NCBI GenBank assembly: GCA_035541215.1
Contig: DATKNV010000182.1
Coordinates: 1 to 12,755, forward strand
Direction of reading: 5' to 3'
DNA length: 12,755 bases
From: DASZHJ01 sp035541215
GTDB taxonomy: Bacteria; Pseudomonadota; Alphaproteobacteria; ATCC43930; CGMCC-115725
The notes beneath the pieces are model-generated. The model was not told the DNA's origin and did not search any database. It worked only from the letters and a program-made list of their open reading frames with translations. This document shows positions 7,405-12,755 of the stretch, in pieces. Numbering within the stretch: the stretch's first letter is position 1; the number at the start of each line of letters is the position of its first letter. The translations under genes were made by a program, and so were the position numbers.

Positions 7405-8515
7405 AGCCGGCCGCCGCGGGCGCGTGGCGGTGGAGCCACGGCCAGCCGCCGTCGCGCATCAGCAGCCAGAACCCTCCGGCGATCGGAAGGAAGGTGCCGA
7501 GATAGAGGAGCGGCAGCGCCGCCGCCGACCGCGCCGCGAGGTTCCTGCCGCCGAGATCGAAGATCTCGAAGGCCATGGCGATGCCGATCGCCGCGAGGAT
7601 GCGGCGTCCCTGGCCGCGCCGGTTGAAGTCGCCCGGCAGCAGGCAGGCGAGCGGAATGAGCGCGAAGACGAGCGCGCCGAAGGGCGCGAGCACGCGCTGG
7701 TGCAGCTCGTTCGCGAGCGCGGCGTCGCGCTCGGGCGAGCCGCTCGGGAGCAGAAGCTCGTTGAGGTAGAGCTCCTCCGGCTCGCGCAGCCGCGCGCCCG
7801 GCGCGTCGACGGCGCTGTTGATGTCGAGGGTGTAGCTGTCGAAGGTCGCGACCGAGAGCTTGCCGTTGTCGGAGCGGTATTCCTGGCGCGTGCCGTTCAC
7901 CATCAGCACCCGGGGACCCGAGGGCGTGTTCACGAGCGCGCCACGCTCGGCGAAGATCGTGACGGGCTTCTTGGGATCGCGCGAATCCTGGATCAGCAGA
8001 CCGCCGAGCTCGCCGCGGCGGTCGCGCGTGCGCACGTAGACGGTGAGCCGGTCGGAAAGCGTGTTGAAGACGCCCTCCTGGATCAGCGCCGAGGCGTAGC
8101 GGTTCCGCACGTCGAATTGCAGGTCCTTGAACTCGCGATTGGCGAAAGGCAGCAGATAGGCCGCGAGGACGAGCAGCAGCAGCGCCCCCATCCCCGCGAG
8201 GAGGAGCGCGGGGCGCGCGAGCGAGATCTGGCTCAGCCCCGCCGTCCGCATCACGATGAGCTCGCTCTCGGAGATCAGCCGGTTGTAGCTGAAGAGCACC
8301 GCCAGGAAGATCGCGATCGGCAGCACCACCTGCACGAATCGCGGGAAGATCAGCACGGCGAGGTGCAGGACGATCCCCAGCGAGAGGCCGCGGTTCACGA
8401 TGAGGTCGATGAGGCGCAGCGATTGGACGAGCCACACCGCCGCGCTGAACACCAAGGTGAAGGCGAGGGTCAGGATCAGCGTCTGCTTCAGCACGTAGCG
8501 GGTCAGGCTCGACAT
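7403..8515 (-). CDS. lptF: LPS export ABC transporter permease LptF
   Basis: Partner of LptG in the inner-membrane LptB2FG exporter that powers LPS transport. The protein is 370 aa, normal size. Seen: the typical start MSSLTRYVLKQ followed by TM1 (about 12-32); TM2 (about 56-76) and TM3 (about 101-123) around the coupling segment LISESELIVMRTAGLS (80-95); a periplasmic jellyroll (about 127-270, with IQEGVFNTLSDRLTVYV); and three C-terminal helices (about 282-355). The start at 8515 matches the family N-terminus; the open frame extends to 8614 but that part has no LptF-like sequence. There is no Shine-Dalgarno sequence upstream. Instead a perfect TATAAT ends 7 nt before the ATG, so the message may begin at or next to the start codon. 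It is the first gene of the minus-strand operon, divergent from the plus-strand unit. Confidence 0.95.
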   Translation of the reverse strand: MSSLTRYVLKQTLILTLAFTLVFSAAVWLVQSLRLIDLIVNRGLSLGIVLHLAVLIFPRFVQVVLPIAIFLAVLFSYNRLISESELIVMRTAGLSQISLARPALLLAGMGALLLLVLAAYLLPFANREFKDLQFDVRNRYASALIQEGVFNTLSDRLTVYVRTRDRRGELGGLLIQDSRDPKKPVTIFAERGALVNTPSGPRVLMVNGTRQEYRSDNGKLSVATFDSYTLDINSAVDAPGARLREPEELYLNELLLPSGSPERDAALANELHQRVLAPFGALVFALIPLACLLPGDFNRRGQGRRILAAIGIAMAFEIFDLGGRNLAARSAAALPLLYLGTFLPIAGGFWLLMRDGGWPWLHRHAPAAAG

Positions 8516-8522
8516 GGCCGGG

Positions 8523-8528
8523 ATTATA
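8523..8528 (-). promoter_or_regulatory. Consensus -10 (TATAAT) of the lptF operon, possibly leaderless
   Basis: A perfect TATAAT on the minus strand, with only CCCGGCC between it and the lptF ATG. The expected start of transcription falls on the base before, or on, the A of ATG, giving a leaderless mRNA; this agrees with the lack of a ribosome binding site. The -35 position (8551-8546 with a 17-bp spacer, AGGCTC) is far from consensus, which lowers confidence or implies an activator. Confidence 0.45.
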
Positions 8529-8536
8529 GGTGTGGT

Positions 8537-8549
8537 GCTCCGGCGGAGC
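8537..8549. repeat. 13-bp inverted repeat in the divergent promoter region
   Basis: GCTCCG-G-CGGAGC, six perfectly paired bases on each side of one central base. It sits between the lptF -10 and its expected -35 in the 97-bp region separating lptF from the plus-strand unit, where an operator would be expected. In DNA this GC-rich such palindromes arise by chance, so an operator role is only a suggestion. Confidence 0.3.
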
Positions 8550-8594
8550 CTAGGGCAGAAAGTATGGCACGAGAGGCCCGCCATCCCCACCGCC

Positions 8595-8599
8595 GGAGG
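8595..8599 (+). promoter_or_regulatory. Possible ribosome binding site for the 8613 membrane protein
   Basis: GGAGG, 13 nt before the ATG at 8613. The motif is good but the spacing is longer than usual. No better pair of start and site exists before the first membrane helix. Confidence 0.35.
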
Positions 8600-8612
8600 C
8601 CCGCTCCCGCGC

Positions 8613-10124
8613 ATGCGCGTCCGGTCAGATCCCGAATCCGCCGATGATCCGACCGCGCTTGCCGGCGGCCGGTTCTGGACGGCTTTCGCAGCGCTCCTCG
8701 CGATCGCCGCGCTGCCCGTATTGCGGGCGGAGCTCCCGCCGCTCTTCGACTATCCCAATCATCTCGCGCGCATGTATCTGCTCTTGCACCTGGGGGATTC
8801 CGCGCCGTTGCAGCGGTTCTACGAGCTCCGCTGGGAGCCGGTGCCGAATCTCGCCATGGACGCGATGGTACCGCTCCTTGCGCGCGCCATGCCGATCGCC
8901 TGGGCCGGAAAGGCGTTCGTGATCGCGACATTTGCCCTCCTCGCGGGAGGAGCGGCGCTCCTCCATCGCGCCGCGAGCGGAGGCTGGTCGCTCTGGCCGC
9001 TCGCCGCCTTTTTATTCCTTTTCACTCGAACCTTCCTCTGGGGTTTCCTCAACTATCTCTTCGGCCTCGGGCTTGCGCTCGTGGCGTTCGCGGCCTGGCT
9101 GGCGCTCGCCCGGCGTCCGCTCGTGGCACGCCTTGCGCTCTCCGCGGGCTTCGCGCTCGCGACTTATTTTTGTCACCTCATGGCCTGCGCGATCTATGGC
9201 GTGCTGGTGCTGGGCTCGGAGCTGGAGCGCGCTTGGCGCGAGCGGGCTTCAGGGCCGGGGCCGGCGCTGCGCCGGCTCGTCCTCGTGGGCCTGCCTTTCC
9301 TGCCGGTCCTGGCGCTCTTCCTCCTTGCGCCCGCCGCGGGGGGCGAGGTCCGGTTCGGGCGTCTTGATCGGAAGCTCGATCTGCTCTTCGGCGTCTTCGA
9401 CAACTACGACCGCGTGTTCGACGTGGCGTGCTTCGCGCTGCTGGCCCTCCTCGCGATCCTCGCCTATGGTCGGCGGCTCCTTCAGATCGTGCCGGGTCTG
9501 CGAGGGGCGCTGCTGCTGCTGGCCGCGGCCTATCTTCTGGCGCCCGCGCAGATCATGACGGCGTCGGCGGTGGATCACCGGCTGCCGCCGGCCCTCGCGC
9601 TAGTCCTCGCGGCGGCAACGGTCGCGCCGCGGCTCGGCCCGCGCGCGGGGCGGGCGATCGCGCTCGGCCTTCTCGCCGTCTTCGTCCTGCGCATCGGCGT
9701 CATAGGGGTCGTCTGGGAGCGGGCCGGCGGCGTCTACGAGACGCTTCTGGCGGCGCTCGACAAAGTTCCCGAGGGCAGCCGGCTCGCCGTGGCCTATCCC
9801 GCCGACGCCGTCAACTTCGAGCGCGTTCCCAAGACGCATCTGCCGGTTCTGGCGGTCGCGCGCCGCCAGGCCTTCGTGCCGACGATCTTCGCCTATCGGG
9901 GCCAGCAGCCCCTGCGCTTCACCGCGACGGGCGAGCGCCTCGCGGCGGCGGCGCCGCCCGACCGGCTCTGGGCCGCGCTGACCGCGGGAGCGGCTCCGGC
10001 GGAGCTCCTCGAGTTCGACGCCGTCGTGGTTCTCGCGCGCCGTCCGCTGGAGCTGCCGCCCAACCCGGCGCTCCTTCCTTTGGCGCTCGAGCCGGACTTT
10101 GCGGTCTACGCCATCCGCCGCTGA
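8613..10124 (+). CDS. Uncharacterised polytopic membrane protein, possible GT-C-type glycosyltransferase
   Basis: Not a family I can name. The 503-aa inner-membrane protein has about ten predicted helices (first about 21-37, last about 348-366) and a C-terminal soluble region (about 370-503). Helix 1 is followed by a loop with the striking motif FDYPNHLAR (45-53). An acidic residue in the first periplasmic loop is a hallmark of GT-C enzymes that take sugar from polyprenyl-phosphate donors. A late DHRLPP (321-326) beginning a helix resembles the R-(L/Y)-xP segment seen near the end of many GT-C membrane domains. The C-terminal part has a beta-like run (SRLAVAYPADA, 389-399) and ends PDFAVYAIRR. 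Start: the ATG at 8613 is preferred; an in-frame ATG at 8514 would share bases with the lptF start codon and add 33 residues of no visible character. Next to it are a second membrane protein (102 bp downstream) and a DPM1-like transferase. The coding call is firm, the function tentative. Confidence 0.85.
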   Translation: MRVRSDPESADDPTALAGGRFWTAFAALLAIAALPVLRAELPPLFDYPNHLARMYLLLHLGDSAPLQRFYELRWEPVPNLAMDAMVPLLARAMPIAWAGKAFVIATFALLAGGAALLHRAASGGWSLWPLAAFLFLFTRTFLWGFLNYLFGLGLALVAFAAWLALARRPLVARLALSAGFALATYFCHLMACAIYGVLVLGSELERAWRERASGPGPALRRLVLVGLPFLPVLALFLLAPAAGGEVRFGRLDRKLDLLFGVFDNYDRVFDVACFALLALLAILAYGRRLLQIVPGLRGALLLLAAAYLLAPAQIMTASAVDHRLPPALALVLAAATVAPRLGPRAGRAIALGLLAVFVLRIGVIGVVWERAGGVYETLLAALDKVPEGSRLAVAYPADAVNFERVPKTHLPVLAVARRQAFVPTIFAYRGQQPLRFTATGERLAAAAPPDRLWAALTAGAAPAELLEFDAVVVLARRPLELPPNPALLPLALEPDFAVYAIRR

Positions 10125-10145
10125 CGCGGTCTCAGCGCGCCGCGG

Positions 10146-10174
10146 CTTGACGGCATCGGCATAGCTCGCTAGAC
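10146..10174 (+). promoter_or_regulatory. Candidate promoter before the 10227 gene
   Basis: In the 102-bp gap between the two membrane-protein genes: CTTGAC (10146-10151), 17 bp, then CTAGAC (10169-10174). This fits the alphaproteobacterial housekeeping pattern CTTGAC-N17-CTATAT, fully at -35 and 4 of 6 at -10. A start near 10181 would give a leader of about 45 nt. The gap is longer than expected inside a tight operon, so the second gene may have its own promoter. The -10 is weak. Confidence 0.33.
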
Positions 10175-10214
10175 GGGCGGCGCGCACCTTCCCGCCGCGG
10201 CTAGCGGTAACACC

Positions 10215-10219
10215 AGGGG
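10215..10219 (+). promoter_or_regulatory. Ribosome binding site deciding a TTG start
   Basis: AGGGG, 7 nt before the TTG at 10227. No ATG or GTG with a comparable site occurs before the first hydrophobic segment, so this site supports the rare TTG start of the 623-aa protein. Confidence 0.5.
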
Positions 10220-10226
10220 TCGGCCC

Positions 10227-12098
10227 TTGCTCCGCTTGCTTCTCCCGGCTTCGGCGGATTTCCTCGCCCTCGGCGCCGTCTGGGTGTCGGGCTTCGTGCT
10301 GCTGCTCTGGGGCCGTCTGCTGACCTTCGGGCGCGGCCTGCCGGAAATCCAGATCGTCGCGGGCTGGGGCGGGCTCGCGATCGTCCTCACGCTCTGGGGT
10401 GCGCTGCTGCCTTGGCCGATGTGGTGGCCGATGGCGGGAATCGGGGGGCTCGCGCTCTCAACGCTCCTCGTGCCGCGTCTCACCCTTGGGCGCGAAGAAT
10501 GGCTGGCGCTCGGGCGCCTCACGGCGCTGGCGCTGCCGCTCTGGGCGATGCTGCTGACGGCGCAGCCCTCGCAGCCCGACACCTTCATCAATCTGCTGCC
10601 GAACGCGGCCTATCTCTACGATCACGCCATGTTTCCGGCGGACACGCGTCCGCCCGCGCACTCCTATCTGCCTGGCGCGCCCTACAACCTGCAACTCTGG
10701 GCCTATCTCGCGGGCGCGGCGCTGCCGGAGTTTCCGGGCGCCGCCATGGCGCACATCAACGTGCTGCTCTATCTCCTGGCGGGGCTGCTGCTGGCGCGGG
10801 TCGTGCGGCCGCTCATGGGCGATCCCACCGATCCCGCGGAGCCGAGCGCGCCTGGCTGGGGCGCCATCGCGCTGGGCCTGCTGCTCGCGATACCGCTCAA
10901 TCCCGGCTTCGTGCCGCGCATTCACTTCTCCGACTACACGGACGCCGCGATCGCCGTCCTCTTGGCGATGGCGGCGTGGCTCGCGGCGCTTGCGCTGCGC
11001 GCGCTCGCGGAGGGGCGGCGCGCGGGCGCAATGCTCTGGCCGCTCGCGCTGGTGCTGGCGGCGCTCGTCAACGTGAAGCAGGAAAGCGTGGCGATGGTCG
11101 CCGCCCTCGCGCCGGGTATCGCCGCGCTCTCACTCTGCGACCGCGGCGTCCGGTTCTGGCGCGGGATGCTCGCGTTTCTTCCGGCCTTTCTGCCGGCGGC
11201 GGCGCTCTATCTGCTATGGCGCTGGTTCGTGCTGACGCATTTCGCCGCGGGCGAGCTCAAGCTCCGGCCGCCGGAGCAGTGGCATTGGGATTTACTGCCG
11301 CAAATATTCGCGGGGATCGGCGGCGAGGTGCGGGAGAAGGGGCTCTTCTACGGCGTGCTCTTCCTCTCCTTCCTTCCGCTGGGAGCGGCTTTCGGCCAGC
11401 GCGGGCTCGATCTCACGGCCCGTCTCTCCGCCCTCCTGCTCGGCGCCTTCATCGCCTACAACGCGTTCCTGGTCTTCGTCTACGTCGCGCATTTCGAGGC
11501 CGATCAGAGCATCGCCGTGCATTCCTACTTCCGCTACAGCCAGCATCTCTCGCTCCTGATGATGCTGGTCTTGGCGGCGTGCGCCTCGGAGCGCTTCGAG
11601 CTGCGGCTCCGCGGCAGACGGGCCGTCCTTGGCGCTGTTGTCGTCGCGATCGTGTGGCTCGCGCTGCCGGTGGGATTCGCGCAGCGGCTGCGTTTCGATC
11701 TGGCGGAGCCGCAGCCGCTGCTGCGGGCGCTCGTCCGTGACGCCGCGGGCTTCATCGGTCCGGGCGAGAAGCTCGCGGCGGTGCTCCCCGGCGAGGGCGG
11801 CGCCGTCTCGCCGATGCTGGAGGGCCTGCTGCGCTTTGCCGCGCCGAGGCGGCCCGGGGTCGACCTCACCGTCCTCGATCGCCTCGAGGGCACGACCCTG
11901 GCGAGCCTCGCGCAGAAAGGCATCGCGAAGGTGCTGATATCCTGCACGGCCGAGGATATCGGCGACGTCCCCGCGGGGCGTGCGGTGCTCCTCGAGCGCG
12001 AGGGCGAGGACTGGCATGCCGTCGCCGTCTGGCGCTATCCGGAGCCCACCGGGGAGCGCTGGAAGGGCCTTCCCACGACAAAGCCCTTCTGCCGCTGA
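10227..12098 (+). CDS. Uncharacterised large polytopic membrane protein, possible GT-C-type glycosyltransferase
   Basis: Not a family I can name. The protein has 623 aa, roughly thirteen predicted helices and a C-terminal soluble region (about 485-623). Segments that look conserved and non-hydrophobic: PDTFINLLPNAAYLYDHAMF (117-136) followed by PPAHSYLPGAPYNLQLW (142-158), a probable periplasmic catalytic-type loop; RIHFSDYTDA (231-240); NVKQES (282-287) at a helix end; and HSYFRYSQH (432-440) leading into a helix, again the R-Y type segment of GT-C proteins. The C-terminal part has GEKLAAVLPGEGG (513-525) and DWHAVAVWRY (595-604), echoing the tail of the preceding protein. The TTG start at 10227 is backed by AGGGG at 7 nt; the first hydrophobic stretch begins about residue 10. 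A DPM1-like transferase gene starts 60 bp downstream. It could equally be an uncharacterised transporter or lipid-modifying protein. The coding call is firm. Confidence 0.85.
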   Translation: MLRLLLPASADFLALGAVWVSGFVLLLWGRLLTFGRGLPEIQIVAGWGGLAIVLTLWGALLPWPMWWPMAGIGGLALSTLLVPRLTLGREEWLALGRLTALALPLWAMLLTAQPSQPDTFINLLPNAAYLYDHAMFPADTRPPAHSYLPGAPYNLQLWAYLAGAALPEFPGAAMAHINVLLYLLAGLLLARVVRPLMGDPTDPAEPSAPGWGAIALGLLLAIPLNPGFVPRIHFSDYTDAAIAVLLAMAAWLAALALRALAEGRRAGAMLWPLALVLAALVNVKQESVAMVAALAPGIAALSLCDRGVRFWRGMLAFLPAFLPAAALYLLWRWFVLTHFAAGELKLRPPEQWHWDLLPQIFAGIGGEVREKGLFYGVLFLSFLPLGAAFGQRGLDLTARLSALLLGAFIAYNAFLVFVYVAHFEADQSIAVHSYFRYSQHLSLLMMLVLAACASERFELRLRGRRAVLGAVVVAIVWLALPVGFAQRLRFDLAEPQPLLRALVRDAAGFIGPGEKLAAVLPGEGGAVSPMLEGLLRFAAPRRPGVDLTVLDRLEGTTLASLAQKGIAKVLISCTAEDIGDVPAGRAVLLEREGEDWHAVAVWRYPEPTGERWKGLPTTKPFCR

Positions 12099-12158
12099 CG
12101 CCGGGCCGAAATTTCCCTAGGGGATTCGCGGCGACTCCGGTATTGCTGCCGGAAGCGC

Positions 12159-12755
12159 ATGAATTTGAACGAATCGACTTCTCCTCCGGCGCGATCGAAG
12201 TCCGAGCCTCGCGCCGCCCGCGCTCCGGGCGTTGCGGAGCTCGCGATCGTCATTCCGACGCTGAACGAGCGCGAGAACGTGGCGCCGCTTCTGGCGCGGC
12301 TCGCGGCGGTGCTCGCGGGGATCGCCTGGGAGGCGATCTTCGTCGACGACGATTCGACCGACGGCACGCGCGAGGCGGTGCGGGAGATCGCCCGGCGCGA
12401 TCCGCGGGTGCGTGTCATCCACCGTATCGGCCGGCGCGGCCTCTCCTCCGCCTGCATCGAGGGCGCGCTCGCCAGTGCGGCCCCCTATCTCGCGGTGATC
12501 GACGCCGATCTCCAGCACGACGAGGCCCTGCTGCCGCGGATGTTCCACGCGCTCAAGAGCGAGCCGCTCGACATCGTCGTCGGCAGCCGGCACGTCGCGG
12601 GCGGCGGCTTCGGCGGGTTGAGCGAGCAGCGCCAGCGCGTCAGCAACGTCGCGACGCGGCTCAGCCGCTACATCCTCAAGGCCGAGCTCGCCGATCCCAT
12701 GAGCGGCTTCTTCATGATCCGCCGCGACGCCTTCGAGCGCGCGGTGCGGGGGCTC
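12159..12755 (+). CDS. Family 2 glycosyltransferase, polyprenyl-phosphate hexose synthase type (DPM1-like), 3' end outside window
   Basis: Would transfer a hexose from a nucleotide sugar (GDP-mannose or UDP-glucose; the sequence does not say which) to polyprenyl phosphate at the cytoplasmic face of the inner membrane. The visible 199 residues hold the GT-A fold: nucleotide-binding strand AIVIPTLNEREN (29-40), FVDDDSTDGT (61-70), GRRGLSSACIEGA (91-103), the metal-binding DADLQHDE (115-122), VVGSRHVAGGG (140-150), and ADPMSGFFMIRR (178-189), a strong mark of the DPM1 subgroup. The ATG at 12159 has only a close GGAAG (3 nt) upstream. About 26 polar residues precede the first strand, but no better start follows. 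It lies 60 bp after the 623-aa membrane protein on the same strand. Whether a GtrA-like membrane domain follows cannot be seen, because the gene runs off the window. All visible catalytic residues are present. Confidence 0.94.
   Translation, partial: MNLNESTSPPARSKSEPRAARAPGVAELAIVIPTLNERENVAPLLARLAAVLAGIAWEAIFVDDDSTDGTREAVREIARRDPRVRVIHRIGRRGLSSACIEGALASAAPYLAVIDADLQHDEALLPRMFHALKSEPLDIVVGSRHVAGGGFGGLSEQRQRVSNVATRLSRYILKAELADPMSGFFMIRRDAFERAVRGL

Noticed and set aside
8514..8612. Upstream ATG at 8514 as the start of the first plus-strand membrane protein
   Set aside because: It shares the CATG with the lptF start codon, lies inside the lptF promoter region, has no ribosome site, and adds 33 residues with no signal or helix.
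7424..8647. Long plus-strand open frame antisense to lptF (also 2883-3830 opposite surA and 1549-2658 opposite pdxA)
   Set aside because: The products are charged low-complexity sequences without recognisable folds, and each is fully explained as the shadow of a well-supported gene.
12061..12089. Inverted repeats near the end of the 623-aa gene (GGAAGG-G-CCTTCC, and GAAGGGC with GCCCTTC)
   Set aside because: They lie inside coding sequence before the stop and have no following T-tract. The gene after them is on the same strand only 60 bp away, so a terminator is unlikely.
12115..12122. CCCTAGGG palindrome between the 623-aa gene and the glycosyltransferase
   Set aside because: Only 8 bp and without any -35/-10 context; too short to support an operator call.

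Overview
The window comes from a GC-rich (about 70% by eye) Gram-negative bacterium, most likely an alphaproteobacterium. The evidence is a strongly G/C-ending codon habit and an uninterrupted lptF-lptG-lptD-surA-pdxA-rsmA run. RsmA, PdxA and LptD also look alphaproteobacterial in style. No RNA gene, CRISPR array, insertion sequence or prophage was seen.

Layout. (1) Positions 1-721, minus strand: a zinc-dependent alcohol dehydrogenase whose 3' end lies outside the window. It is visibly less GC-rich and uses more A/T-ending codons than everything upstream. (2) Positions 748-8515, minus strand, transcribed right to left: lptF, lptG, lptD, surA, pdxA, rsmA. LptF and LptG are the inner-membrane permease of the LPS export machine. 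LptD is the outer-membrane LPS translocon. SurA is the periplasmic chaperone that delivers outer-membrane barrels, including LptD. PdxA (vitamin B6 synthesis) and RsmA (16S rRNA dimethylation) are the classic housekeeping passengers of this operon. Genes inside the lptF-lptG-lptD block and at surA-pdxA are 4-bp overlapped or only 7-8 bp apart. The one real gap, 164 bp between lptD and surA, carries a plausible extended -10 promoter. (3) Positions 8516-8612: a short divergent intergenic region with a perfect TATAAT only 7 bp from the lptF ATG. (4) Positions 8613-12755, plus strand: two large uncharacterised polytopic membrane proteins (503 and 623 aa), then a DPM1-like family 2 glycosyltransferase cut by the window end.

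How they fit together. The minus strand is a conserved envelope-biogenesis operon. The plus strand looks like a sugar-transfer module. The last gene would charge polyprenyl phosphate with a hexose on the cytoplasmic side, and the two membrane proteins have the general layout of GT-C enzymes that use such lipid-linked sugars on the periplasmic side. The link to LPS is inferred only from the position next to lptF. The plus-strand unit is the least described part of the window and the best candidate for something new. The rest is conventional, with smaller points of interest: a possibly leaderless lptF mRNA, an LptD with only three cysteines, and the composition break at the alcohol dehydrogenase.
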